Source of the DNA: a virus
IMG/VR virus record: IMGVR_UViG_3300032053_000073
Span: 1-61,172 of that record
Length of the DNA stretch: 61,172 bases
Direction: 5' to 3' (one strand)
Made by a program: the position numbers and the translations under genes. Position 1 is the first letter of the stretch. The number at the start of each line of letters is the position of its first letter. A model generated the notes under the pieces. It saw only the letters and a program-made list of their open reading frames with translations. It ran no database searches and was not told the origin of the DNA. This document shows, one piece after another, positions 24,920-33,758 of this stretch.

Positions 24920-27277
24920 TCATAATATATCGGCAGAAATAGTGGCCAATCGACTTCTTTCGCCCTTAGTAAAAGTAACGTGCCCTGCAATTTGTTGATC
25001 TTTAAATTTTTCGATAACATATGCCAGACCATTATTTGTTGCGTCCAGGTCTTTACTATCAATTTGGTCAATATCACCGGCTAGAATTATTTTTGTTCCT
25101 TCTCCGGCTCTTGTTAAAATTGTTTTTGCGTCTTCTTTAGTAATATTTTGCATTTCGTCGATGAGCATAATAGCGTTTGGAATGCTGCGACCACGAATAT
25201 ATGTTAGGGCCTGCAATTCAATTTTACCCTTCTTTTTAAACATTTCAAAATCACGCAGCCAATTATCTCCATTCGAATTTTGAAATAGAACCTCGAAATT
25301 ATCCATTATAGCCTCAAACCATGGTGATAATTTTTCTTCCATAGTATTATGAGTTAAAATAAATTCGTCAGTTGCATATAGATGATCATCTGATTCAATA
25401 AGAATGCATTTTGTGTCTTTAAACCCAACTGTAGTAATATCAGTTATCATACGGTGCAATTGATGTTTTCTTGGTTTATATCTGCTAATTTTTCTATCCA
25501 ATCTAAACGGGCACATATAATTTGGTAAAGAAACGCTAACCACGTTTGATATTAATTCTTTTTCAATTCCATCATAAATGTACGAACTGTGTTTTTTATT
25601 TATTTTTGCAATTCCGCCTAAAGATTGAACTATAAATTTTACGTCCTGTGCAAGCTGATCAGATGTTGTAGAATAACTAACATCATTACCATCCGATGAA
25701 ACAAATCCGTCCGTATCCATCAATCCTTGTAATAGAGATAATCTATTAACTATAGAATTAATTTTATATTCTTTTGGTATAAATTTGGTTCTTGATTTTG
25801 ATCCAAGTAAACCTAACTTTTTTATTTCTTTGGCAAAAATATTATCCTGCCTATGTTCATTATTTAAATTATTTTTAACAATAAAAGAATAATTACAGCT
25901 GCCATTTACTTTATTTTTTATTTTACATAACATATCTGAAGGAATTAATTTTTTACAATTTTCAGCTATTTGTTCATCTGATGATGTAAAATAAACAGAG
26001 GAGTTTTCAGATAAAGTACCATCCCCCAATAAAATTCCCATGATGTATGGATCAATTACAGTTTCGTTATTTTCAAAGTTGACCGGGTTAATTAATTTAA
26101 TTTTATGATTATTTATTTTAGATTTATATACCTTAAGAGTTTCTTTAATTTCTTTTAAGGATTTTATGCTTCCCATTCCATTTTGTCTTTGTGACTCTTG
26201 TAATGATGTTGTTTCCCATAAATGGTCTTCACAACATTCTGTAAAAGAATTATCTGAAAAATGAACTTTAAAAACTTCCTTTTTGCCCTTTGGAAATATT
26301 TTTAATACTTTTTTAGGATTGCCGTCTGAGCCAATGACATAATCATTTACACTAATATCTCCCATTGTAGTCCAACCATTTGGGGTAAAAATTTTAGCAT
26401 CCAATGGTTGTGGCCCGGGTAAATAGCCTAAATCATTCCCTACCGCCTGAATTGGCCTATAAACAATAAGTTTATCATAATGTTTACTTGTAACTAATTC
26501 TAAAGCGGTTGCCAGAGCTATTATGCTTTTACCAGAACCAGCTTTACCGACCAATGTAACTAATGCCACGCCTGGATCTGAAATTAAATCAATTGCATAC
26601 GCTTGTTCATTATTCCTGGCATTTATATTCCATGGATAAGATTTCTTAATAATTTTTATTTTATTTTTTGATATTTTACGACCCATGGAAACTATGTCGC
26701 CATCTTCATCTAAAAATGTAACGCACTCATTCATTAACATATCTATGCCGGAAGTTTTGGTATCAAGGTGTCCGTTTGCCAATAGTTCCGTTCCAATTTC
26801 TTCATTTACTATCACCCTGCTTCCAGAGTATAATTCAGATATTGATGTTTTATCATATTCGTACGCTTCCGCTTTAATACCCAATGATCTTGCTCTAACA
26901 CGACAGCTTATATCATTGGTTACCAGTGTTACATGACTATTTATATTATAGGCCAATGCGCATGAAATAATTCTCGTATCGCCATATAATGCAGACCCTA
27001 GGCTTTCGGGAATTACATATGACGTGGTATCAATTTTAAGAATAACGCCATTTTCTATTTTTATTCCATCATAGATATTTCCACGCGCACTAATTTCATC
27101 CAATGCACGAATACAGACTCTTGCGCCCATCGATCTTTTATCAGAACCTTTTTTGAGCTTATCTAACTCATCTAACACTGTAATCGGAATAATAACTTGA
27201 TTATTATGAAAATTCTTAAAACAGAACGGATCGTCAATAAGTGTACATGTGTCGAGAATTATAGTTGTGTTGGTCAT
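24920..27277 (-). CDS. phoH: PhoH-like ATPase with PIN domain, interrupted by an intein
   Basis: This is a 785-residue precursor. Residues 1-150 form a PIN ribonuclease domain (ILDTCTLIDD, LDELDKL, then GDTRIIS and TNDISCR with the acidic residues). Residues 220-288 and 645-785 form the PhoH ATPase, with Walker A VGKAGSGKS at about 243-251, VYRPIQAVGNDLGYLPG, then TMEEKLSPW and Walker B IMLIDEMQN. Between them an intein (residues 289-644) interrupts the conserved LPG-TMEEK sequence. After splicing the product would be about 429 residues, normal for PIN-PhoH proteins. These couple an ATPase/helicase to an RNase and are common phage auxiliary genes. The upstream ATG is in good context. Confidence 0.9.
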   Translation of the reverse strand: MTNTTIILDTCTLIDDPFCFKNFHNNQVIIPITVLDELDKLKKGSDKRSMGARVCIRALDEISARGNIYDGIKIENGVILKIDTTSYVIPESLGSALYGDTRIISCALAYNINSHVTLVTNDISCRVRARSLGIKAEAYEYDKTSISELYSGSRVIVNEEIGTELLANGHLDTKTSGIDMLMNECVTFLDEDGDIVSMGRKISKNKIKIIKKSYPWNINARNNEQAYAIDLISDPGVALVTLVGKAGSGKSIIALATALELVTSKHYDKLIVYRPIQAVGNDLGYLPGPQPLDAKIFTPNGWTTMGDISVNDYVIGSDGNPKKVLKIFPKGKKEVFKVHFSDNSFTECCEDHLWETTSLQESQRQNGMGSIKSLKEIKETLKVYKSKINNHKIKLINPVNFENNETVIDPYIMGILLGDGTLSENSSVYFTSSDEQIAENCKKLIPSDMLCKIKNKVNGSCNYSFIVKNNLNNEHRQDNIFAKEIKKLGLLGSKSRTKFIPKEYKINSIVNRLSLLQGLMDTDGFVSSDGNDVSYSTTSDQLAQDVKFIVQSLGGIAKINKKHSSYIYDGIEKELISNVVSVSLPNYMCPFRLDRKISRYKPRKHQLHRMITDITTVGFKDTKCILIESDDHLYATDEFILTHNTMEEKLSPWFEAIMDNFEVLFQNSNGDNWLRDFEMFKKKGKIELQALTYIRGRSIPNAIMLIDEMQNITKEDAKTILTRAGEGTKIILAGDIDQIDSKDLDATNNGLAYVIEKFKDQQIAGHVTFTKGERSRLATISADIL
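25346..26413 (-). mobile_element. LAGLIDADG intein in PhoH
   Basis: This in-frame insertion of 356 residues ends with the canonical intein terminus FILTHN followed by Thr (+1). It contains the two LAGLIDADG motifs YIMGILLGDGTL (about 411-422 of the precursor) and LQGLMDTDGFV (about 516-526). The N-terminal block reads PQPLDAKIFTPNGWTTMGDI. The first residue is Pro or Gln, not the usual Cys or Ser, so splicing would have to use the alternative route known from inteins lacking an N-terminal nucleophile. The insertion site lies in the nucleotide-binding region between VGNDLGYLPG and TMEEK. Confidence 0.9.
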
Positions 27278-27327
27278 CTGTCCCTAGTTTATATGTTATA
27301 AGCCTTTTGCAATTTAATATTTTATTG

Positions 27328-27699
27328 TTATTCTTCTTCTACATCGCCATCAAAAACGCTCCACCAGTCACAATGCATTTCAAGATATAATTTTTTATTT
27401 GGGTCTAATTCAGATAAGTCCCGTTTTAGGATATAATGACACTTATTCCACTCTCCAACAATTTCATTATCAACATATATTTGCATACGGCCATCAGAAT
27501 AATCAATAATTTTAATATTATATGTATTTAGAATGGACAGTAATTTAATTTTACCGTCTATTGTTAATTGCTCATGTACCCAGGCTTCATCAATAGGTAC
27601 ACCCATAATTTCAAGGATGCTTTTAACGAATTTGGATTTTTCTTCCTCTTCGACCTGCCTTGTATTTTCATTAGAATTAAGTAATAAGGTGCTCTTCAT
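27328..27699 (-). CDS. Unknown protein (123 aa)
   Basis: This is a 123-residue acidic protein. The N-terminal 25 residues are probably disordered (TRQVEEEEKSKF). A helical part follows (VKSILEIMGVPIDEAWVHEQ), then a beta-rich C-terminal half (RMQIYVDNEIVGEW, KKLYLEMHCDWWSVF). No known motif is visible. It lies between PhoH and the ribonucleotide reductase small part, all leftward. I do not recognise it. Confidence 0.6.
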   Translation of the reverse strand: MKSTLLLNSNENTRQVEEEEKSKFVKSILEIMGVPIDEAWVHEQLTIDGKIKLLSILNTYNIKIIDYSDGRMQIYVDNEIVGEWNKCHYILKRDLSELDPNKKLYLEMHCDWWSVFDGDVEEE

Positions 27700-27739
27700 C
27701 TTACCACTAAATACATAAAAATGCTATGGGTTACGTATT

Positions 27740-28387
27740 TCAGTTACATTTAGAATATTGACAACTTAAACAAATGCTACACCCACTTTGATAAACGAGT
27801 GTATTTTCAGCATTACAATTTGAACATATTTTATCGGCTGTTGAGGTAGTCCCATCTTTAATGTAAGACTTTAATACTCTTGAAATAACCCTGGAAAAAG
27901 ATGTCATTTCCGAATACTTATCTTTACCCAGCTGTTCCACTACATATTGAAGGGGGATTCCGTGGCGCAATGATAATGACAATAAGCGAGTAAAGCTGCC
28001 ATAATTCTTATTTTCGAATACGTTAGCTATATCTTTAATGGTCATTTCATCATCTGTCTCTCCAACAGACAGATTATACGTAGCAATGCCATCAACCTTA
28101 CCATTTTTTAATATTTTGCCGGATTTATATTTATTTTGAATATCAACATATTTAGACAAGCCTCCAAATATTTCATATGGCTTATTATTTAACATGCCAA
28201 CGAAAATAGTCCATTGCTCACCTTGAACTTTAACCTTTTTGATATCGCAAATTAATTCTTTCGGTCTCTTTGGAGCCGATATGTATTTAATATCATCTGG
28301 CCTTGCTTCTGCAGGCATATTATTTATTTCGTTGGTTTTAACAAGTTTCCAGTTAATAATTTTCTTTTCAATTTTACATGTTACCAT
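27740..28387 (-). CDS. nrdJ: Class II ribonucleotide reductase C-terminal subunit (TSCPD domain)
   Basis: This 215-residue protein matches the C-terminal part of B12-dependent reductases. It has a PYEIFGGL block, then YGSFTRLLSLSLRHGIPL and YVVEQLGKDKYSEM (the TSCPD-type domain). It ends in a zinc ribbon with CSNCNAENTLVYQSGCSICL and CQYSKC, which supplies the cysteines that re-reduce the active site. It overlaps the end of the large-subunit gene by 14 bases, so the reductase is split in two polypeptides, as in some NrdJa/NrdJb systems. The split is seen directly; the redox role of the final cysteines is from family knowledge. Confidence 0.8.
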   Translation of the reverse strand: MVTCKIEKKIINWKLVKTNEINNMPAEARPDDIKYISAPKRPKELICDIKKVKVQGEQWTIFVGMLNNKPYEIFGGLSKYVDIQNKYKSGKILKNGKVDGIATYNLSVGETDDEMTIKDIANVFENKNYGSFTRLLSLSLRHGIPLQYVVEQLGKDKYSEMTSFSRVISRVLKSYIKDGTTSTADKICSNCNAENTLVYQSGCSICLSCQYSKCN

Positions 28388-31300
28388 AAATACCCTCTTT
28401 TAGCGCATCAAATAAATTAGCAACATTATGTGTTTCACCATCGTATTCAACTGAGTCCGACCCCTTTAGCACTACCTCAGACCCGCCCTCAAGCGTAAAT
28501 GTATATTCGGAATTATCTAAATCTTTCTTTTGCATCAATACACCGCTAGAGATTTCCGCATTTGGACGATATGTTGTTATACCTTTGAGACCAAGCTTCC
28601 ATCCTTCGAAATATACGCTCTTAAAATCTTCAAATGAATAATCGGCAGGGACATTTATTGTTTTTGAAATTGCACTATCACACCATTTTTGGGCGGCAGA
28701 TTGAACAATTAAATGATCCATAACTGTCAAATCATCTGTGACCCTCCAATATTTAGGAAGCTCTTTATCCCCAAACATCTCTTTCCATAGATAGAATGAA
28801 TAATCACAGACCTCTTCTTGTGTTTTAGTTTTCTTTTGCGGGTCTCTTATATTTCGTAGATAAGAATTAGCAAATACTGGCTCTATTCCATTTGAACAAT
28901 TATTACCCCATGTCAGCGAAAGTGTGCCGGTTGGAGCAATTGATGTTGCATGAGAATATCGTAGTCCGTATGTAAGTATATCGGACATTACCTGTTCTTT
29001 ATCTGGTAGCTCACCCAATAATCGTTTCATATAGCCAGATTGCATAACAAGCTTTCTAGCGCTAACATCGTTAAATATTGGCGCAGGACCCTTTTCTTTG
29101 GCCAATAATATATTTTCCCTTAAACTTGCATCGGCTAATATAAAAGATATTTTATCTGTTAGTTCAACGCTTTCTTTTGAGCCATAACTGATGCCTAACA
29201 TATTAAACACGGATCCAAGCCCGGTAATTCCTAAACCATGACGACGTTTTAGTATGATTTGATCTTGTAGTTCTTTTAATGGTAAATTGTTTAATTCTAC
29301 TACGTTATCTAGAATGCGCGAAGTAATTTTAACGTCATTTGCTAGCTTATCAAAATCAAATGTGGCGTTATTAGAAAAAGGATTGCCAACATAAGAAGGG
29401 AGAATCATGGATCCTAATAGACAAGAACTGCTTGGATTCAAGAATTGCTCACCACAGTTTCTTAAAAAAATTCCATCGTAAGATATTTTATCTGAGTTTA
29501 TTTTTGTTATTACTCCAACAGTATGGTTATCATCTACGGTAATATTATATACAGTTTGTGTTTCATTTAATTCAACAACAGACATTACCTTGTGATTATA
29601 ATTTTCACCGGCCTCTTTTATTTCTGCAAATTTTTTATATCCAAATTTTAATGTTTTTCCAATTCGATATGATAAATTATTTTTTGAGCACTCTTCCGCC
29701 CACTCAACAAATTTCGGGTCACGATTCAATTTAAATTTTAAATCTGAATAAATTTTTGCTTGAGCCGCTTTAAGTTTAATAGAACGGGTTTTATAAAAAT
29801 TACAATTTTTATTTCTATTGTTTTCTATCCAAACGGCATTATTTGCATTATATTTACCTAAACATTTTGATGAGCAAAATGTAGTTTCTCTTGTAGAGCA
29901 ATGTGTATCAAAAATATTATTACAAATTTTACATGTTTTTTCAATATAAACAGTATTATTTTTAATTTTTGCGCTATATCCTTGTTGTAACATGCTTTGG
30001 TAAGATTTTATTGTTCTTGGGTCATTATAAATATGTTCCATGTTTAATTCTAGCGCACAAAGGCATGACAGTTGTTTAACGGTTCCTAAAACATCGGACC
30101 TAAATTTAGAAGTCTGCTGAGGCAATCCATTGTTGTCTGCATAACAACGCCATTCGCTCACAGAAAATCTTCTTCCGAGTGATTTAGTAAGCTTCATAGC
30201 GTGATTTTTAATATCTTCCGAAGTAATTCCAGAATATCGTGGATTTCTTTCGCCGGAATTATCTCGTTTACCATGCATAATAGCATGATCTGAAAAAGTC
30301 ATCACCTCTAAATTATCCGGATTATTGTTAATTGAATTATAATCTTTATGATGAATTACTATTCCACCCGTTTTAGCAAATCCATTTTTTTTTGTTTGGT
30401 CATATAGCGCTTTAAATTGTCCTGGGTAAAAAAACTTATAAATTAACCGGTGTTCATATTCTTGATTTTCACGGTAATTATGTATATTGCAATGAACAGA
30501 TAAATACTTTCTTCCGCCTTTCTTTATAATCTTAGCGTCTTTTTTAAACCTCGGCAAACTATCTCCATATTTAAGATTTTTTGCCTCAATAACAGATCCA
30601 TCTATTAAAATACACTTATGATCAGGGGTTATTTCTACAGCACTTCCATCATCTAAAGTAACTCTGATCATTTTTTTATTTGTGCCAGTTATCCTTGGAT
30701 TCCTGCCAATTTTTATTGATACTTTCCCTTTCTTATCAACTGAATAAACAGGTACGTCTTTACCTTCTTCAGCTAATTGTTTAATTGATACCGCGTTGCG
30801 ACCATCTGCAACGGCAATCATAGTGTCCCCAGAGAAACATGGGTTAGCTGCACGCATAACTTCACAGAACCATAGATTATTTTCGATATTCACCCTATCA
30901 ATTAACATAAATCCCGGTTCCCAAAAATTATATGTTGACTTAATAATCAAATCGAATAAATCTTTTGCTTTAATTGTCTTATAAACTTTCTTAATAAATA
31001 CAGTATCAGTTAAACAGTTTTTGAACTCAACCTCTGCATGATCTTTTGCAAATGAGAAATAATTATATTGTGGATAATTATAAGGTATATCATCTTTTTT
31101 AATAATGCAAACGTCTACATCTTTGGCATTCAAATCACAATTCTTTTCCCAGAACCATAAATCCCAATCTAGATCATCAGCAACGGCTTTCATAAACTTA
31201 TCTGTGACTAAAATCGAGCAATTAAAATATCTTAGAACGCCATCTTGTCTTTTGGCAGTTATAAAGCTTTCAATTTCCGGAGAACATATATCAAGGCAGG

Positions 31301-31811
31301 CCATTTGAGCGCCACGTCGAGAGCCACCAGACATAATGGTTGAGCACATTGAATCAAAAATCTTCATAAAAGAAATAATGCCGGATGTTGCTGATCCTGC
31401 GCCAAATACATGCGCTCCTGCCGGTCTAATAGTGCTGAAATCATAACCAACGCCACAGCCAGATTTTAATGTTAATGCCGCCTCTTTTGCCACCTGCATA
31501 ATTCCTTCAAGAGAGTCCGGGATTTGGCGCATGACCGTACAATTAATTGGTGATGTTTCTTTTTTATACTCGCTTGCACCAATATTTGCCATAATTCTTC
31601 CACCTCCGGCAAACTTAGTTCCCATGACGGACATAAATTGTTTATAATATTTCTCTTGATTTTCAGGTTTTTCCTGGGCGGCTAATGTTAAAGCAACTCG
31701 TTTACATGTGTCCTCTGGAGTTTTATCAATATTATTGCCGTAATTATCTTTCAAACGATATTTACCAGATTCGCCGCCCCAAATTTCAAAAGAAATATTT
31801 TGCTTAAACAT
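28374..31811 (-). CDS. nrdJ: Class II ribonucleotide reductase large part, interrupted by an intein
   Basis: The precursor is about 1145 residues. Reductase motifs include SPINCTVMRQIPDSL, LTLKSGCGVGYDFSTIRPAG, SGGSRRGAQMACLDICSPEI and, after removal of the intein, ANP-CGEQFLNPSSSCLLGSM. These give the catalytic cysteines and the NPCGE loop of adenosylcobalamin-dependent enzymes. It reduces ribonucleoside di- or triphosphates to supply dNTPs for phage replication. The upstream ATG at 31823 is possible, but the ATG at 31811 has GGAG at good spacing and is preferred. The TSCPD/zinc end is encoded by the next gene. Confidence 0.9.
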   Translation of the reverse strand: MFKQNISFEIWGGESGKYRLKDNYGNNIDKTPEDTCKRVALTLAAQEKPENQEKYYKQFMSVMGTKFAGGGRIMANIGASEYKKETSPINCTVMRQIPDSLEGIMQVAKEAALTLKSGCGVGYDFSTIRPAGAHVFGAGSATSGIISFMKIFDSMCSTIMSGGSRRGAQMACLDICSPEIESFITAKRQDGVLRYFNCSILVTDKFMKAVADDLDWDLWFWEKNCDLNAKDVDVCIIKKDDIPYNYPQYNYFSFAKDHAEVEFKNCLTDTVFIKKVYKTIKAKDLFDLIIKSTYNFWEPGFMLIDRVNIENNLWFCEVMRAANPCFSGDTMIAVADGRNAVSIKQLAEEGKDVPVYSVDKKGKVSIKIGRNPRITGTNKKMIRVTLDDGSAVEITPDHKCILIDGSVIEAKNLKYGDSLPRFKKDAKIIKKGGRKYLSVHCNIHNYRENQEYEHRLIYKFFYPGQFKALYDQTKKNGFAKTGGIVIHHKDYNSINNNPDNLEVMTFSDHAIMHGKRDNSGERNPRYSGITSEDIKNHAMKLTKSLGRRFSVSEWRCYADNNGLPQQTSKFRSDVLGTVKQLSCLCALELNMEHIYNDPRTIKSYQSMLQQGYSAKIKNNTVYIEKTCKICNNIFDTHCSTRETTFCSSKCLGKYNANNAVWIENNRNKNCNFYKTRSIKLKAAQAKIYSDLKFKLNRDPKFVEWAEECSKNNLSYRIGKTLKFGYKKFAEIKEAGENYNHKVMSVVELNETQTVYNITVDDNHTVGVITKINSDKISYDGIFLRNCGEQFLNPSSSCLLGSMILPSYVGNPFSNNATFDFDKLANDVKITSRILDNVVELNNLPLKELQDQIILKRRHGLGITGLGSVFNMLGISYGSKESVELTDKISFILADASLRENILLAKEKGPAPIFNDVSARKLVMQSGYMKRLLGELPDKEQVMSDILTYGLRYSHATSIAPTGTLSLTWGNNCSNGIEPVFANSYLRNIRDPQKKTKTQEEVCDYSFYLWKEMFGDKELPKYWRVTDDLTVMDHLIVQSAAQKWCDSAISKTINVPADYSFEDFKSVYFEGWKLGLKGITTYRPNAEISSGVLMQKKDLDNSEYTFTLEGGSEVVLKGSDSVEYDGETHNVANLFDALKEGIYGNM
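29457..30839 (-). mobile_element. HNH-containing intein in ribonucleotide reductase
   Basis: This 461-residue insertion lies exactly between ANP and CGEQ at the catalytic cysteine loop. The N terminus is CFSGDTMIAVADG (Cys1). A splicing block (VEITPDHKCILIDGS) follows. The C-terminal block is VYNITVDDNHTVGV..., ending GIFLRN before Cys (+1). The central domain is an HNH nuclease with HHKDYNSINNNPDNL, followed by a zinc-binding CKIC...CSSKC segment. It differs in endonuclease type from the LAGLIDADG inteins in PhoH and GuaB, so the three were acquired independently. Confidence 0.9.
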
Positions 31812-31894
31812 AAAAATCTCCATTTCCCTTATTAAAACTATACCTTGCGCTAATTAAATTATAATTAAAGTCTATTGTTTACAGCAATTTATTT

Positions 31895-32542
31895 TTATAA
31901 CTTAATTGTTTGTTTAAGTTCTTTCAGAGCATCACGTAAAATATGAACCACTACTGACCTTGTTAAATTAAGTGATTTACATATTTTATTTGTTGATGCT
32001 GGACGCTGCCCACCAAAGCCAAACGCAAGTTCTATTACTTTTCGTTTATTCTCTGGCAAATTACTTATTGCATTTCTAATGAACATTTCCGTATTTTTAT
32101 TTTCATATTCGAGATCTGGCATATGAACATCGTCGATTAACGCAGGTATTACAGTCAATGTAGGTATCGTAGTTTCTTTTCTTGGGTGCGTGGCTCTTGC
32201 ATATTTAAGCGGGAATCTAATAACAGTATGTAAACTTGCGCTTCGAGAAATTTTAGTATCTATGTATTTATGAGCCCAATAAAAGAATATACCTTTTTTT
32301 GGATTATAATTTAGCATTGCTCTCGTTAACGCTTCTAAACCCTCTTGAATTAAATCTTGATAATTATGGAATTGCTTATATTTACTTGTGCGCATCATAA
32401 CTAAATATTTGAAATTATCAACGCAAATATTTTTGTGCAATTCTAGCGCCCTAATATCAGAGCTAGATTTAGTTTTTTTTGCCTGATTATTAAGCTCAAT
32501 AAACTTATCCATTAAGTCTTGCGCCTCTTTTTCATTTAACAT
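31895..32542 (-). CDS. Sigma-70 family RNA polymerase sigma factor
   Basis: This 215-residue protein has region 2 at about 65-115 (NYQDLIQEGLEALTRAMLNY followed by YWAHKYIDTKI), which contacts core polymerase and melts the -10 element. Region 4 lies at about 160-212 (LPENKRKVIELAFGFGGQRP, then a helix-turn-helix TNKICKSLNLTRSVVVHILR). The region between them is short. The size and layout fit phage-encoded late or middle sigma factors such as T4 gp55-type proteins. It would redirect host RNA polymerase to phage promoters, possibly including the 25-bp element before the fibre genes (inference). It is transcribed leftward, just upstream of the ribonucleotide reductase. Confidence 0.85.
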   Translation of the reverse strand: MLNEKEAQDLMDKFIELNNQAKKTKSSSDIRALELHKNICVDNFKYLVMMRTSKYKQFHNYQDLIQEGLEALTRAMLNYNPKKGIFFYWAHKYIDTKISRSASLHTVIRFPLKYARATHPRKETTIPTLTVIPALIDDVHMPDLEYENKNTEMFIRNAISNLPENKRKVIELAFGFGGQRPASTNKICKSLNLTRSVVVHILRDALKELKQTIKL

Positions 32543-32695
32543 TCAGATTGGTACCTTCCAGGTTTAGATAAGGGTATATGCTATTATTACTATGCTTCAT
32601 TACTTAGAAGCTTATCACAATTTATAGATGATTGAGATGCTTTTATTTGCTGCGTTTAAATTATGTAAATGTATGAAAATACAACGAAAATATAT

Positions 32696-32842
32696 TTAAT
32701 TAATTTCTTCTTCGAGCATTTCAACGACCGACTCGATAATAGATTTTATTAATTCATTATCGTCTGTTGTTGATGCAAATTTCAATAAATCAACAATTCG
32801 TTTTAACCGTTGTTTTTTAGTTGTTTTATTGGAATTTTCCAT
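32696..32842 (-). CDS. Small helical protein (48 aa)
   Basis: I place the start at the ATG at 32842, just after the TAA of the FmdB-like gene, rather than at an earlier in-frame ATG inside that gene. The protein is basic at the N terminus (NKTTKKQRLKRIVDLLKFAS) and acidic at the C terminus (IIESVVEMLEEEIN), as in small helical adaptor or chaperone proteins. No motif is recognised. Confidence 0.55.
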   Translation of the reverse strand: MENSNKTTKKQRLKRIVDLLKFASTTDDNELIKSIIESVVEMLEEEIN

Positions 32843-32843
32843 G

Positions 32844-33041
32844 TTATTTTGAGTAGCGATCCCGTGCCCACCCACCGCCATTTAGGATAAATCCATTCTG
32901 AGACGCAATTAATCGCTTTACTTTTGCTGGAGCCCTTCCTTCTTTAATACATAAAGGGCATTCTTCAATCTGTTCCGTTATCGAATGATACTCTTCAAAT
33001 TCCTTGTCGCAGCTTGGGCAAAAATAAATGTATGTGGGCAT
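32844..33041 (-). CDS. FmdB-type zinc-ribbon protein
   Basis: This 65-residue protein has the pattern MPTYIYFCPSCDKEFEEYHS followed by ECPLC, the FmdB regulatory-protein zinc ribbon often found in phage genomes. The C terminus (ASQNGFILNGGGWARDRYSK) is the basic glycine-rich tail common in the family. It is thought to bind nucleic acid or protein. A second FmdB-type gene lies two genes away. Confidence 0.75.
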   Translation of the reverse strand: MPTYIYFCPSCDKEFEEYHSITEQIEECPLCIKEGRAPAKVKRLIASQNGFILNGGGWARDRYSK

Positions 33042-33047
33042 GATATT

Positions 33048-33275
33048 TTAGTTAATATTGTATTGTGTGTGCAACTTAATCTCTTTTTTTAATTCGTCAA
33101 TGGCTTCCTGAATTGTTTGTATTTCAAAATGAATTTCTCTAATTCTTATTAATTTATCTTCCGCTGATTTAGCAGATACTTCTAATTCATTTAATTCTTC
33201 CATTAGTGATAATAACTGCTCTGACAAAGATTGCAAGGTTAACGCAATATTTAGTTTTTTGTCAGAATTAAACAT
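33048..33275 (-). CDS. Coiled-coil small protein (75 aa)
   Basis: In this 75-residue protein, nearly the whole length (about 10-70) is a predicted helix with regular leucine and isoleucine spacing (SLSEQLLSLMEELNELEVSA, IREIHFEIQTIQEAIDELKK). It has no cysteine or other motif. It lies between the two FmdB-like genes and is probably a structural or scaffold-like adaptor. Confidence 0.6.
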   Translation of the reverse strand: MFNSDKKLNIALTLQSLSEQLLSLMEELNELEVSAKSAEDKLIRIREIHFEIQTIQEAIDELKKEIKLHTQYNIN

Positions 33276-33580
33276 TATTTACCACGACGATCAATTTTTC
33301 GCTGCAATTTCTCATATTGTCCTTCGCCCAATAAATTTGAATATAATTTTTCGGATCTTGATGCGTCAGCCTGTAATTGCTTTGCGTCACCCTTAATTTT
33401 ATTAAGCAAGTCTTGCCCGTATAGCTCAACAGTACCCCGGTTAGTGCCACAGATAACCCTCTTAGCGGTCTCTTTGCTGCATTTTGGGCATGTGGTCGGT
33501 GGCTCCTTGGTAGTGCTGTAAAAGTCTTCCCATTCGTTATTACATGAATCGTCAGTGCAAATATGAGCGTATGTAGGCAT
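33275..33580 (-). CDS. FmdB-type zinc-ribbon protein with helical tail
   Basis: This 101-residue protein carries a ribbon MPTYAHICTDDSCNNEWEDF and CPKCSK in residues 1-40. A helical, charged C terminus (LLNKIKGDAKQLQADASRSE, YEKLQRKIDRRGK) follows. The ribbon spacing is wider than in the gene at 32844-33041, because an insert (CTDDSC) extends the first pair. The function may be DNA- or protein-binding. It abuts the coiled-coil gene with a shared base. Confidence 0.7.
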   Translation of the reverse strand: MPTYAHICTDDSCNNEWEDFYSTTKEPPTTCPKCSKETAKRVICGTNRGTVELYGQDLLNKIKGDAKQLQADASRSEKLYSNLLGEGQYEKLQRKIDRRGK

Positions 33581-33581
33581 T

Positions 33582-33758
33582 TTATATCTCTAAAATTAAT
33601 TGTTTGTCAACTACTTTAAATTCTATATCACGAGTCCAATCTTTTTTAATAGATTGTTTATATTTTTCGTTAGTTATTTCAAAAACCAAATATAGCCTAT
33701 CTTCTTTTTCGATGTATTCAACTCTAACGGCAGACCCTACAACTTCTTTGTTTTGCAT
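33582..33758 (-). CDS. Small unknown protein (58 aa)
   Basis: This 58-residue reading frame begins MQNKEVVGSAVRVEYIEKED and continues LYLVFEITNEKYKQSIKKDW, ending KVVDKQLILEI. It has strong alternating beta character and ordinary codon use. Its start lies 22 bases inside the end of the repeat-rich nuclease gene. It is positioned like a genuine small gene upstream of the FmdB cluster. The function is unknown. Confidence 0.6.
   Translation of the reverse strand: MQNKEVVGSAVRVEYIEKEDRLYLVFEITNEKYKQSIKKDWTRDIEFKVVDKQLILEI

Noticed and set aside
24920-31823. PhoH and ribonucleotide reductase as frameshifted or chimeric genes
   Set aside because: The extra segments are in frame, have intein terminal blocks and leave conserved extein sequences when removed.
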